In this document: in pieces, positions 1-33,136 of the stretch
How positions within the stretch are numbered: the stretch's first letter is position 1
Layout of the letters: each line of letters starts with the position of its first letter
DNA from: Amoebidium appalachense
Lineage: Eukaryota; Ichthyosporea
Direction of reading: 5' to 3'
DNA length: 64,000 bases
Assembly (NCBI GenBank): GCA_963693365.1
Contig: CAVNZM010000002.1
Coordinates: 12,214,001-12,278,000 of the forward strand
Position numbers and translations under genes: made by a program
Notes under the pieces: generated by a model
Database searches by the model: none
Seen by the model: the letters and a program-made list of their open reading frames with translations, nothing else
Told to the model about the DNA's origin: nothing

Positions 1-2
1 AG

Positions 3-2237
3 GAAAGCTTGCGCCGGCTTGCTAGTATGAATCGATTTGGCCCCCCTGCTCGTATTATTGGTGATACCACTGGAGACCCCCTCATAGACTCTGATAAGTA
101 TTTCTCGGAACTGTTTAAAGATAGGACCCCCGCTCAGAAACCTATTGTGTGGCCTGTAGACCCATCTATCCCCATAGAATCGATCCTCCCCTTTTTCAGT
201 CCCGATGCCATATGGTCTGTGATATCTAGTTATAGCTCTAGTAAGTCTTGTGGACCTGATGGACTCCCTGCTGGGTTTCTTAAAATCCTTGTTCCCTCCT
301 ACCCACAAAAGGAAAGTGATCGTGCTATTAAACCTGATCTTACTATCATGTTAAGCTCTCTCTTTTCTTGGTGTGTTAAATGTGGACATGTCCCGTCATC
401 TTGGTTAGATACCTTAGTGATCCCCATAGTTAAGAAGGACTCTGAGGGCCCCATATCATCCTTTCGCCCCATTACACTAACCCAGGTTGTTCGTAGATTC
501 TTTGAAGCTTGCTTACTTAGGTTATTTGCACATCACCCTAGGTTTCAATCTATTCTTCACATACACCCATGCCAATCCGCTTTTCGTAAAAACAATTCAT
601 GTTATGTTCAAATAATGGCACTGCACGATTCTATGCAAGTTGGTGCACAATATGTTGGCTTTATTGATTGGAAAACTGCTTACGATTCTGTCTCCCCTGG
701 TCTCCTATGGGAAAAGCTTGCTGCACGGGGTGTACCACACTGCATTGGTGTTCTGTTAGAAGCACTCTTGTCTCAAACCTATGGTAGAGCTGTGGTTAAT
801 GGGCATCTTTCATATGGTTTTGCTCGTACTAGAGGTCTCTTGCAGGGTTCATTGCTTAGCCCCTTTTTGTTTAACCTATTTATAGATGATTTGGCTGTCA
901 AGATTTACGCCGAAAACGATGACCCTATTAATAACTTTCCGCCTGCACTTCTCTATGCTGATGATCTGTCCCTCCTTGCCCGTACCCCTAGACGCCTGCA
1001 AAGATTGTTCGATGTAGTGTCAGAGTGGTGCAAGGCAAACCTTATGATCCTTAACATAGACAAATGTGGTGTTCTTGTACCTGATATAGCTAACAATTTA
1101 CACACATTTACATTATCATCTAAACCTGTACCTATAGTTCCAGAATACAAATATCTTGGTGTTCCGGTTGATTCTGTTGGTGTTATGTTTCCCCATATGG
1201 TCGAAAAGAGGGTAGAGTTGGCTCGTAAGCGGTTAGCTTTCTTCTCGGCTAATATTTTTAAAGACACACCCCTCCATCCTTCTATTAGACTTACATTTAT
1301 TCGCACTTTTGTCTTCCCGGCATGTGAATATGGTTTACCCCTTCTCGCCGCTTGGATCAAGAAAGAGAGAACTAGAGCGCTTAAACCCTTGGCAAATTTC
1401 CTTGAAGCAGAAGTTGCCTCCTTTCTATCTAACAAATGTTGTAAACCTGGGCCTGTAACGCTCTCGATATATGGTCTGGTCCCAATAGCTGCTAGAGTAT
1501 CCTATCTCGCGCTGAAATTCAATAAGCACATAAGCCGCTTAAAGAAGTATTTGCCCTCCCACCCTCTCTTCTCTATCCGACCTGTCCCCTCCTCACCTCT
1601 CCCCTCTTTCCTCCCCTCTCTCTCCCCTTCTCCCCTGGGCACAAATACAAATAAACCCCGCAATAGTGTGTGTGTGACTTTGGACTGCCACTTACTTATT
1701 AAACATGTACACAATCACAAGATAATCACGCAATATAACAAATGGAAAAAGATACCACACGACACTAGACCCGATGAAAGCATACACCTTGAAAAACTAA
1801 GCCTTATGTCTCGTTTTATATATACTGACCGCCTCAACCATATTGCCAAATATGGCACTCGCAAGTGTATAACACCTAAATACATATTACCTTCCTGTAG
1901 AACTGGTCTTTCTCTAGCTGATGGTATTATTGATCAATTACCACGCTTTTACTGTACACGTGCTATACAGTGGAGATCTAATAAGTATAAGGTGGCATCA
2001 TTTGCATGCCCAAACAACACACACACACACCAGTTTAACCGGTCATGTATCGCCAAATGTAGTTTGATAGACCACATAATACCGCAACACACACACGTCA
2101 CATTCACAACAGACACCCAGAAAGATAGCCTACCTGTAAATTACAACATCCTTGATTTTATACTAAACACGCGTAACTACGACCTGTTTATTAGATGTAT
2201 TGATTGGCTTGAGAAACACATCACTACAAAATTATAG
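3..2237 (+). CDS. Non-LTR (LINE-like) retrotransposon reverse transcriptase, 5' part outside window
   Basis: The reading frame is open to the left window edge, with TTG at 9 and the first ATG at 27, so the protein is N-terminally incomplete (at least 743 residues). Numbered from the TTG, it shows a pre-RT linker with a CGPDGLP motif, then the palm: catalytic Asp about residue 220 (FIDWKTAYD), the GLLQGSLLSPFLFNLF block near 276 and the YADD box at 316-319. A long thumb/C-terminal region follows, with scattered Cys/His near the end (KCSLIDH). This is the order typical of LINE reverse transcriptases that copy RNA by target-primed synthesis. No endonuclease domain lies in the visible part; it would be upstream. 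No in-frame stop interrupts the RT, so the copy may be young. The last 30 residues resemble the fragment at 15222-15737. The clade is not assigned. The stop is followed directly by a (CA)n tract. Confidence 0.93.
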   Translation, partial: ESLRRLASMNRFGPPARIIGDTTGDPLIDSDKYFSELFKDRTPAQKPIVWPVDPSIPIESILPFFSPDAIWSVISSYSSSKSCGPDGLPAGFLKILVPSYPQKESDRAIKPDLTIMLSSLFSWCVKCGHVPSSWLDTLVIPIVKKDSEGPISSFRPITLTQVVRRFFEACLLRLFAHHPRFQSILHIHPCQSAFRKNNSCYVQIMALHDSMQVGAQYVGFIDWKTAYDSVSPGLLWEKLAARGVPHCIGVLLEALLSQTYGRAVVNGHLSYGFARTRGLLQGSLLSPFLFNLFIDDLAVKIYAENDDPINNFPPALLYADDLSLLARTPRRLQRLFDVVSEWCKANLMILNIDKCGVLVPDIANNLHTFTLSSKPVPIVPEYKYLGVPVDSVGVMFPHMVEKRVELARKRLAFFSANIFKDTPLHPSIRLTFIRTFVFPACEYGLPLLAAWIKKERTRALKPLANFLEAEVASFLSNKCCKPGPVTLSIYGLVPIAARVSYLALKFNKHISRLKKYLPSHPLFSIRPVPSSPLPSFLPSLSPSPLGTNTNKPRNSVCVTLDCHLLIKHVHNHKIITQYNKWKKIPHDTRPDESIHLEKLSLMSRFIYTDRLNHIAKYGTRKCITPKYILPSCRTGLSLADGIIDQLPRFYCTRAIQWRSNKYKVASFACPNNTHTHQFNRSCIAKCSLIDHIIPQHTHVTFTTDTQKDSLPVNYNILDFILNTRNYDLFIRCIDWLEKHITTKL

Positions 2238-2263
2238 CGCACGCGCACACACACACACAAACA

Positions 2264-2312
<49 letters not shown>
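2238..2312. repeat. (CA)n microsatellite at the 3' end of the retrotransposon
   Basis: A CA tract directly abuts the LINE stop codon and leads into the interspersed repeat. It could be the element's simple-repeat tail or an insertion target. Confidence 0.85.
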
Positions 2313-2345
2313 CCAGCTGATACCGAGTGTCCCGAGGGGAGCCCC

Positions 2346-2390
<45 letters not shown>

Positions 2391-2600
2391 GGGGAACCCC
2401 AACTAATTGATTTCTCCTTGTAGTCTTTATGGTGTCTCGTAGAGAAAGTAAACCCTGATATATAGTCACCACCCGACATCTATGTACGTGATCATGATAT
2501 ACCGCTGAGGGGATATTCCGAGCAAAACCCCCCCCCCCATACCTGAGACTGGTTCTCTTTGCCTCGAGTAAACAGCGTAAACCCCCCCCAATACGATTAA
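2313..2600. repeat. Interspersed repeat family A, copy 1
   Basis: This copy starts with AGCTGATACCGAGTGTCCC just after a (CA)n tract, has a long internal A run, and ends near CTCGAGTAAACAGCG. A clearly homologous copy in the same order, also preceded by (CA)n, lies at 63330-63580. The main differences are homopolymer lengths (A run, C run). No pol III A/B boxes or coding potential were recognised. Here it lies directly 3' of the LINE, so it could be that element's 3' untranslated tail or an independent non-autonomous element. Confidence 0.8.
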
Positions 2601-2713
2601 GAGCGCCAAACCCAGGCAACCCCTGTGCTAAACAAACGTACATTCGCGATACGATTGGTTATGCAATTTATCCGGTTGAGCAAACACGATTGGATCGCTG
2701 TTTTGACGGAAAG

Positions 2714-2721
2714 TATAAAAA
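2714..2721 (+). promoter_or_regulatory. TATA-like box upstream of the racemase gene
   Basis: TATAAAAA lies about 210 bases before the chosen ATG at 2931. It is the only such motif in the unique sequence upstream. Its role is inferred. Confidence 0.3.
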
Positions 2722-2930
2722 CGAACTCGGACGGGTCGCCAAACAAACCACACTCAGTCACTCACTCAGGACGCAAACCGACACCTGTTCCGAAATCAAA
2801 AGCGATCACAGCATACAGTACGAGCATGCCCCAGAGCATAGCTACGCACAGTCATCAGCGTCTTCCCTCGATCTACAAGCCCAGCTCCATCTCCCAGTAT
2901 CGCATCCTCACCCTCTACGTTTACGCAAAA

Positions 2931-3779
2931 ATGGCCCGCTACAGTGCATCCAGTCCCGCCGGCACACTCCTTCCCGCCGTCCTTGGCCTTGTTTTGGCCG
3001 CAACTGCCGCCTTTGCTGCACCCACCGCTTCCTTCTCGCCCTCAGTTTCCTGTGCCGGCACTGGCCTACAGCCCAACGTCACCGCATTTGCACAGAACAT
3101 TGACACGCTCAAAGACATACTTGGTGACGCTGGCCCCGTGGTCTGCCCCGCCCTCAAGCACGACGCCTACGGGCGTGGCATCGAAGCCGTGCTGCCGGCC
3201 ATCATCGACGCAGACATCACCTGTGTCGGGGTGGCCACCAACGCGGAGGCCCGCGCTGTGCGTGCCGGCAACTTCACGGGCCGCATCATCCGCCTCCGCC
3301 CCGCCACTGGCGACGAGGTCGAGTGTGGACTGGGCCTCGGTGTCGACGAGCTTGTGGCCAGCCTGGAGGGAGCCCAGCAGGTGTCGGACGCGGCGCAGCG
3401 GCACAACTGCACCGTCGCTGTGCACGTGGCCTTGGCGTCGGGCGGCATGCAGAGGTGGCTGGATGTGCGCAGCGAGCAGGGCAGGGCCGATGCGCTGGAG
3501 ATGCTCAAGCTGCCCGGGCTGACCGTGGCCGGCATCATGACGCACTTCCCCACCGAGGACAAGTCTGCCGTGGTGGGCGGGCTGGCGCGGTTCGTCAAGG
3601 ACAGCAAGTGGCTCGTGCGGGAGGGCGGCCTGGACCGCAGTGCGCTGCTGCTGCACGCTGCGAGCTCCTACGCCACGTTGGACGTGCCCAGCGCCCGGCT
3701 GGATCTGGTGCGGCCCGGCAGTGTCCTGTTTGGCGACAACGTGCCCACCACGGACGCACAGCTGTTTGTGATAGTGTAG
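2931..3779 (+). CDS. Secreted alanine-racemase-fold protein, related to bacterial broad-specificity amino acid racemase; lacks the C-terminal domain
   Basis: 282 residues, no intron, visibly GC-richer than its surroundings. ATG 2931 was chosen over an upstream in-frame ATG because it starts a clean signal peptide (hydrophobic core about residues 13-29, AFA-AP cleavage site). The mature part follows the PLP-barrel domain of fold-type III racemases: PLP lysine K76 in ALKHDAYGRG, the GGMQRW block at 171-176, GIMTHF at 201-206, HAASSYATL at 242-250 and RPGSVLFG at 261-268. The stretches DADITCVGVATN and EMLKLPGLTVAGIMTHFP are close to periplasmic Bsr-type racemases as I remember them. The protein stops just after the barrel; the beta domain carrying the second catalytic base (Tyr) is absent. 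It may be a truncated copy, lack a missed exon, or have changed function. A bacterial origin is inferred. Confidence 0.85.
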   Translation: MARYSASSPAGTLLPAVLGLVLAATAAFAAPTASFSPSVSCAGTGLQPNVTAFAQNIDTLKDILGDAGPVVCPALKHDAYGRGIEAVLPAIIDADITCVGVATNAEARAVRAGNFTGRIIRLRPATGDEVECGLGLGVDELVASLEGAQQVSDAAQRHNCTVAVHVALASGGMQRWLDVRSEQGRADALEMLKLPGLTVAGIMTHFPTEDKSAVVGGLARFVKDSKWLVREGGLDRSALLLHAASSYATLDVPSARLDLVRPGSVLFGDNVPTTDAQLFVIV

Positions 3780-4756
3780 CATGAACGATAGCCCCATCGG
3801 CTACTGTTTTAATAGTTGGCATGCAAGAATCATTCGCACCTGTACAGAGAAAGCTTTGATCGATAGTCGGCAGTACTGTAAACTTACTATATATGCATAT
3901 AAATGGGGTGTGCACTTAGTGAGTAGAAAAAAAAATTAATGCTCTATTATAAAAGAGTATATAGTAATGCACAGAAGGTTTAAATACAGAGATACAAATC
4001 ATGTCATAATTCAGTGATTCAACTAAGTTTAATATGCGAGTTGAAACCACATGCGTCTAGTGCTGGTGCACACACTGTAAATAAACACCTGAGACCTACA
4101 AAACTTCTGCAGCTGGATCACCAACTTTTGGAAGGATGTGGCATGCGCGCCCTACGCCGGTTCGATCCATATAAGGAAACTGTAAAAAAAACCCGTTTTA
4201 TCGAACGGAGCCCCTACGTACGCGTGCTACAAGTAAGCCTCAGAGGGAAGGAAGATCGCGATTGCGAGGGGTGGGGATGGGTTGGGGAGGGGAGAAGGGG
4301 GGGGGGGGGGGGGGGGGGGGGGGGAGGGGGCGAGGGGGAGGTGTTCAGGAGGGGGGGGAAGGGATTCCCGGAGTGTGTAGCCTAACATTTTCTCATAACG
4401 CTGGCTAATTGTTGGCTAAACTTCAATGTTTACGACAGGGTTGAATCTGTAATCGCTGTAAGTGGGTGCCTCATGGATTGTTGATTTTGAAAGGGAATGG
4501 GGGTAGTGGTAATTATCAATACATTTAGGAGGAGGGAGAACCCGGCCGCCCCCACCCCTCCGGCTAGCAGGGGGAGGGAAGGGGGGGAGAGGGGACCCAC
4601 CACCCACCGCGGAGTGGGTGGGTCCCCCCCCCCCCCCCCCCCCCCCCCCCCGGGGGGGGGGGGGGGGGGAGGGGGAGGGGAGGGGAACCCACCCACCCCA
4701 CATGCTGCCATGACTATAGCAAGGACCCAACCACATCGATTGAGTCAACTTGCTCC
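3780..4756. other. Noncoding stretch downstream of the racemase gene
   Basis: AT-rich unique sequence with a possible polyadenylation signal AATAAA at 4080-4085, then G- and C-runs (4290-4324, 4623-4669). No gene recognised. Confidence 0.6.
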
Positions 4757-5045
4757 GAGCAGAATAACTAAGTTCTGCAAAAAGCAGAATTAATCTGCCA
4801 AAAGCAGAATTATTCAGAAAAAGCAGAACTATTCTGCAAAAGCAGAGTTATTAATTACTATTTTGCTAAAATTTAAAGCAGAATTGTTCTGCGAATAGCA
4901 GAAATATTCAGCAGAAGGCAGCATTATTCTGCCTTTAGCACTGAATCCGCACTATACTGTAAGTTGAATATTCTGAATAATTCTGCTTTTGCAGAATAAT
5001 GTAGCTTTTTGCAGAATAATTCTGTACTTTGCAAGTTGACTCTGC
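4757..5045. repeat. Palindromic minisatellite built on GCAGAATTATTCTGC
   Basis: About 290 bases of imperfect, irregularly spaced copies of AGCAGAATTATTCTGC and its halves (AAAAGCAGAATTAT, TTCTGCAAAAGCAGA). The core is self-complementary, so adjacent copies could pair with each other in many registers. It lies in unique AT-rich DNA between the racemase gene and the next microsatellite region. No coding frame is preserved. Confidence 0.85.
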
Positions 5046-5877
5046 CGATGTGGTTGAGCCCTATAATATAACCTGATGATGCATATAATAGTATCAAAAT
5101 ATCGCAGCGCATACGGGCAAAACGTAAACATCGAAAGTTATTACTTGACCCCTTTGATTACCTGAATCTTAGCCTACACCTTCCGGTCATATACTCGAGC
5201 CCCTCCCCCCCCCCCCCCCCCCTCCCCCCCGCCCCGCGGGCCCCCCTCCCTCTCAAACTTTGCAGGCCTAGGCGCGACTCGCCTCCAGCCACTCAATGCG
5301 CTGTGCGGCACGGCCCTCACACACACTTTCACATGTTTTAGTTCACACGCACCTGCACACACAAGTACCACACATGCACACGAGGTGCACAAGCCAGCGA
5401 TGCGCACATTGTAAAACATGAACATGAATTTCAAGATACTAAGTGCAACACTCCGACAACACCACACTACACGTGCAGCATTCCACGCCACATCCGACAC
5501 GCATACAAACACTGCAAGGTGAGTGCGTGCAAAATTTTATAGTGTAACGGCCGTTAATAGTTGACCGTTACGAATACACTGTCAGCCTTTGGTGGGTGGG
5601 AAAGAGATGTTTGGCCATCCGTGCACGTGGAGCTGTGGGGGGAGAGGGGGGGGGGACCAAACACCCCTCCGTCCCAGGTGGATCCTTCCCTGTGCCCCGG
5701 AGCTAAGGAGGTTGGAGGCCGGGAGGACCCACCCACCCCTGCTGCCACCTTTCCGGGGGGGGAGGGGGGGGGAGACCCATCCACCCCACACATGAGCCAG
5801 ATGGGTCTCCCCCCCTCCTCTCTCACCCCTCGAGGGGGAAGGGGGCACCATCAAGGAAGACGTCGATATTTACTACT

Positions 5878-5908
<31 letters not shown>

Positions 5909-6141
5909 CCCCCATTTCCGATGATGATTTAAAAATCCGTTGCAGTATGGCTTTGTTGTGAAACCTGGAATCCAGTCAAGGTGCTGGAGGGATGCCGCCC
6001 CCCTCTCCCCCTCCCTACCTACCTCCCCCCTCTTCCTATCCCCCCCTTTACGCAAGAGTTGGAGGGATGGGTCCCCCCCTACACACAAAAACATATATAT
6101 ATAGATACATACATACATACATACATACATATATGTATATG

Positions 6142-6197
<56 letters not shown>

Positions 6198-6327
6198 TAC
6201 GCACTTGAACCAACGAGGGAGCTCAGGGGGGGGGGGGGGGGGGGGGGAGGGGGGGGGGGGGAGGAAAGACCCCATGCTCAAGTGCACGCATTAGAGGCAG
6301 GTTCTCTCCCCTTCCCCTCCCCCTTCT

Positions 6328-6366
<39 letters not shown>

Positions 6367-6571
6367 ATTTTTTTTTTTGAAAAAAAATAAAAATAAAGAA
6401 AACCTCAGTGCCCGCCTTTTGCCCCCGATTAGCGGCTTTCGTGTGTAAGGTGACATCATGTGCACATATTTTGGGCAGGGGGTGGAACCCGGCAGGGAGG
6501 GAGAACGGGGGGTGGGGTGAGAGTGTGTGCGCACGCATGTGTGATACGTATGTGACAGTGTGTGTGTGTAT

Positions 6572-6602
<31 letters not shown>

Positions 6603-6823
6603 GGGAGGGAGGGAGGGGAGGGGGAGCAATGGGGGATTTTTTTGGGGGGGGAAGGGGGGGGGGGAGGAGGGGGGGCAATGAGTATCTATGTCTGCAATAT
6701 GATTTGCCTTTTCTGACATAAAGACGAAGCCTTCTAGTTGACACATGCCACGTGCGTGTTCATGTAACTCTTAGATGAGAATACTATGAAAACTGCTGGG
6801 GAAAGCTTACCTGCTCATAACAC

Positions 6824-6883
<60 letters not shown>

Positions 6884-7067
6884 ACTGACAGTGTGAAACA
6901 CCATGCTCAAGCTTACAGACACACACGCTTGCACAGACACAAACACAGAAACCGATACAGAAAAGACGAACACAGAGTCTGACACACACAACGTCATGCA
7001 CACAAAGACAAACACACACCCGCTGTGCATCACAACGTTTAAAAAAGGGTGCGCAACACGTGCACAT

Positions 7068-7116
<49 letters not shown>

Positions 7117-7830
7117 CATACACAGACACTGATGCATCAACATTTACACAGACACAAGTACACACGGCCACGTGTGCCCACCCACCAATATGCATACAAC
7201 CATTCGGATCCCGTACTCGTATGGGCAGTTTTCGCCTATTTAGGCTATGGACAGGAACTTCCCTTATCCAGTTCTATAATACCCTAAAACACAGAGGGCG
7301 GGTTCCCTTAAAAAACCTGAAAACCAACAACCACATTTACATGCATGCACAGACCCAACACCACCATTCTCAGGTATAAAGCATCACCACATTTATTACC
7401 ATATCTGGTAATCGGATCAATCCAAAACCCACCGCGCAGTAATTCCTGAGTGCCGCATGGCACATGGCATAGTTAAAGAACACTCATTAACACTCCGGCA
7501 ACGTCGCCTAAAGTTACAAGACGTCAACTATTTAACGATATCATCTGGATCTCTGCTGGTGTGGATCTAATCTAGAACCCGACTCCAAATCTTCTTCCCG
7601 CTATTAATTTATACAATTTATATTTGTGCTGGTCTGATGTTGTTGACATTCGTGTTCTACGAAATTTTGAGATCTGGTGATGCTTTAAAGGAATCGGAAA
7701 AAGGAGAACCAAAATATAGGTGATTAAGCACGTAGTTTTGAATACTGGATAGTGTGGTAGGGTGTGTGTGCGTGTGCGTGTGTGCGTGTGTGTGTGTGCG
7801 CGCACACGCACATGTGTGTCTCTGTATTTG

Positions 7831-7898
<68 letters not shown>

Positions 7899-7907
7899 CG
7901 TGTGAGT

Positions 7908-7940
<33 letters not shown>

Positions 7941-8185
7941 GGCTGGTGTGTACGTGTGTGTGTGTGTGTGTGTGTGTGTGTAGGTGTGCCTGCAGGTGCC
8001 CATGTTTGATTTTATATGCCCAAGTGTGTGTGTGAGTGTGGTTGTAGGTGCCCTTTTTTGTTTGAATATTCGTTGGTCTGCGCGCGCACGCGCGGTGTGT
8101 GTGTGGTCTCTACGTCTCGCCCCTATGTCATCCCTACGTCAAGTACCTACATATCCCCCCTCCCCCCCCCCCCAAAAAAAAAAAA

Positions 8186-8222
<37 letters not shown>

Positions 8223-8279
8223 CCACCCACCAAATACACATTCGCATACCTACATACAAACCCAATATACACACCACAC
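5046..8279. other. Gene-free region dominated by simple repeats
   Basis: Holds C-runs (5202-5222, 5879-5905), (TA)n at about 6143-6194, G-runs, several (CA)/(GT)n blocks (6829-6877, 7069-7113, 7863-7980) and (AAAT)n at 8184-8220. A unique AT-balanced stretch at 7190-7740 shows no recognisable exon. Confidence 0.6.
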
Positions 8280-14267
<5,988 letters not shown>

Positions 14268-15221
14268 GTTGTTTGTGCTTAGGTGAGAAATCAAGCGCAA
14301 TGCATCATATCCAACATGGGCAACAACAACAAAAAAGGATGTGCACACGAAGGTTCAGCAACGATTGGATATAGGTGTTACCAAGAACTACAATAAAAAA
14401 CTACCTGTTTGAAACTCAACAAAGTCAGTTTTTGTGAAAAGTTTGAGTGTCCCTCGAATTGATCATCGTTTATGTCGGAGTAACCTAATTCATTAGGAGG
14501 GACATGCTATGGCTGATGTTAGACAGTTAATGCTCTAAAAAACGGGGTTTCAAAAACAGAAGCTTAGAGCAGTGGGAAGCAATACTGTGAAACATTTTAA
14601 GGCAGATAAACTTTGGTAAGCAACACTTCAGGTGTACAAAGAAACATTTGCAATGTTGAACGGACGGACACTCAGACAGACGTGTGAGAGGGAAAACTTA
14701 TCGCTTTGAAAGGCTCAGACAGGGTGCGAAATTATGCCTGTGTTAGTCAAAAAGTCTACGGATGTGACGTCATCAAAACTTTCTGATTGCAATGCATAAA
14801 ACATCTGCCCACTTACTACATAGATGGCGGAAGTGTCACCGTGACTGTCCTACTAGCTCTGTAATTCTCTATGTAATCACATAATTATAACAAGCCTCGG
14901 AAGCACTTCATAGCGCTGGAGAAATACATTGTGTACTTTCTGATATTTTCATTACTCCTGGATTTATACAGAAGTGTATGGTAGTAATAGTACCAAATAG
15001 GAGCTTGTAGAAGCTTGTGATCTATTATCTGGAAGGGTGCGAATTTCAAACCCCGGGCTGAAACGGCCCGGGTATTCCACTGATAAGCCGCACCTAAAAT
15101 GGCAAGAATATTGCCTTATATAGTAGTATATAGACCCAAATTTGGCTACAGATTCGAGTCAGTCGTGCGAGCCTCGCTTTCGATTGGCCATGGAACGACT
15201 CACTGAACAGCAGCCGAAACT
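14268..15221. other. Unique AT-balanced spacer
   Basis: About 950 bases without a supportable gene, between the PP2C-like start and the LINE fragment. It holds a 7-bp perfect stem CCCGGGC/GCCCGGG at 15052-15072. It probably contains the PP2C-like promoter. Confidence 0.5.
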
Positions 15222-15737
15222 TTGATGAAGGAGGTACGGCTGGACCATAGTGTGACTATGAATAGTTTTAAGTCTATGGCTGATAGATACCTTTTTACTT
15301 TAAGTGTCGAGTCCCTCCCAGTTTTAGGTCAGCAAAAACACCAACTACAAGTAGCCTATATGGCGGATACGGTTAGACAATCTCGCTCCTATATAGATTC
15401 GTTTATTCATGATGTTGTGTCGTATAAATACGCAAAGATGATTATGTCTTGGCGTTGCAATCGGTCTTTGGTGTCTCCTGCTCGTATGTGTAATATGTGT
15501 GGGGGGCGGTTTACTCGCGGATGCATATCTATCAATAAGTGTGACCTGTTAGCCAATGTCGTAGAACCGGAGGTTATGGGCGGCTTTATTCTCTTTTGTA
15601 CTTCCCTCCCCCAGTATATCCGTTATTATAAAATGACCGTGTTAGATCACCTTATTAATGCTGCACGGTATGATATTGTGATACGGTGTCTTAACTTTCT
15701 CTCGGAGCTATCAATGCTAGCTTCTGCTTATCCATAA
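15222..15737 (+). pseudogene. C-terminal fragment of a second LINE-like element
   Basis: A 171-residue open frame. Its C-terminus (ARYDIVIRCLNFL) aligns with the C-terminus of the retrotransposon at 3-2237 (RNYDLFIRCIDWL). A matching segment upstream reads SWRCNRSLVSP versus QWRSNKYKVAS, followed by a Cys-rich patch (CNMCGGRFTRGC). No reverse-transcriptase palm precedes it, so this looks like a 5'-truncated insertion, the usual outcome of target-primed integration. It is too divergent from the first element to be a recent copy. A captured cellular gene is an alternative, but the shared tail argues against it. Confidence 0.7.
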
Positions 15738-16582
15738 TCTATACTACGGTTGTTTTATTGCATACAGTGTACATAAGTCACTAGCTGCATTTGATTGGCT
15801 GCGCTGGAAAACGCAGTAGGCCGTCAAGTGAGGCTGGGCCCCTGACGATGTCCGCAGCAATACAAAGTGCATTAACCCCTTTGAACCTGCCTTCCCCACG
15901 GCCCTCTGAACACGGCCCTCTGTGTTCAGAGGGCCGTGGCCTCCCCCCTCGAGCTCCCCCCCCCCCTCCTCCCCCCCACGAACACGTGTACACACACACA
16001 CCACCTACCCACAATCTTTTCCAATTTACTGAAAGCTCAAGCTCTTTACTCGTGAGTATATTTGAAGCATATATATCAAGAAACTACAGAATTCGAACCG
16101 CCATGGTCCGTGGAATGTCTTGTTGGTGTTCGATTGGGTCCGAGAAAAAGCACGTAAATATATTTAGTAGACTATGAACGTTAACCCATGTATAATATGA
16201 TTAAGAACATAAATCACCGGGCTTTGGCTGCCTACCAGTAGGGCAAGGATTTCCAACCACCAAGAATACAAAATATTCTACAGCCAAATCCGTCAACAAA
16301 ATTTGGTGCCCCCTCCCCAGGCCTGCCCCCCCCCCCCCCCCCCCTCCCCTCTCTCCCCCCCCTCTCCCGCCCACGAAGTCCCCGTGCTCTCCACTGTGGC
16401 GCACACACACACAGCACCAGCCACTCAATCAACCAACCAGTAAACTCAACCATAATAACAACCTGAACAACTGTTACATCATTACGCAAATTCACTCTCT
16501 TATGACAACTGATCTCAGAAAGCGGCTCAACATGTCCCCCCTTTTAATAAGGCACGGCAGCCTTCCAGCCAACATTAACAGT
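15738..16582. other. Spacer 3' of NSF and of the LINE fragment
   Basis: Mostly unique sequence with short C-runs (15957-15976, 16326-16344) and a perfect hairpin (separate entry). No exon recognised. Confidence 0.5.
15896..15939. repeat. Perfect 18-bp inverted repeat (hairpin, 8-nt loop)
   Basis: CCACGGCCCTCTGAACAC at 15896-15913 is followed by GGCCCTCT and the exact reverse complement at 15922-15939. It lies 640 bases beyond the NSF stop codon. Its function is unknown; it could be an RNA hairpin, a transposon footprint or an assembly fold-back. Confidence 0.9.
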
Positions 16583-32215
<15,633 letters not shown>

Positions 32216-33099
32216 GTGCTTGCTAGAGAGTGATTATCACTCAGTTATAGGTAGACGTCTAATGCCTATATATCAGCCTAGCATGTTATTGTAGTAGCCC
32301 GACGTACTGAGGAGTGGTGAAACTTCAAACGAAGTGGAGAAAAAAGAGAAAAAGCGGCGCCGGTCGTGACGTGTTCACATTCCTGCAGCCAAAATACCTT
32401 CCATATTTGGTATATCATTTTAACTATTTTTGGAACGTGGGTTCAGCATACTCTTTCTTTTTGCCGCCAATGCGGAATAAATGATGGTTTTTTTTTATAT
32501 TTACTAAAACTCAAATCATTTTTATAACACAAAATGCCTGCATAATATGTGTGCATACACTCCAAAGTAATTATTGGGCTGTAAACGGCCGTCACAAGCC
32601 TGCAGATCTGGTCCAATTTCCCAAGTTGACTAACTGCAATCGGATTGGCTGATTCAAAAAAAGGTGCTCCAATCACAGCCCTCGAAGCTAATGACCCAAA
32701 AGCTGTTGAACAGTTGAACTTGTCAAGTTGCAAGTTGAACCCGCGCCACCAACCTTGAGGCCTCCTAGTCCTACATACCGTGATACTCCGAGGCTGACGG
32801 TTAGAGTAGGAGGCCTTGTTTGCCAGCTGTTTGCCACACGGTCGGACGTCACCGTCTCCCACTTAGTGCCCAAGTCTCACTCCCAAGAGCCGGTTAGAGG
32901 CTCCCAGGAGTTCCAGCCTCCCTGGCCGGCAGCTGAAGGACGACCCAGCTGGCCACCTTGGAAGCATTGGCCACCAAACCGATGTGTCCCAACAGCCCCA
33001 ACACGCTACTTTACCCCCCCCCCCCCCCCCCTCCGCCCCCCTTACAACCCCCCCCCCCTCTCCGAGCTCGAGCTCTCTATCTCTCTCTCTCTCTCTCTC

Positions 33100-33136
<37 letters not shown>

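Noticed and set aside
2625-2930. In-frame upstream extension of the racemase reading frame
   Set aside because: It contains the TATA-like box and would bury the signal peptide; ATG 2931 is the sensible start.
4130-4175. GGTTCGATCC resembling a tRNA T-loop
   Set aside because: The flanking bases cannot form the T-stem and no D- or anticodon arm precedes it.
15000-15075. tRNA-like or SINE-like segment (GTGCGAATTTCAAACCCC)
   Set aside because: The box B resemblance is weak, the T-stem does not pair properly and no acceptor stem is found.
32443-32862. 139-codon minus-strand frame upstream of NSF
   Set aside because: No domain, overlapped by other frames, and located where the NSF promoter is expected.
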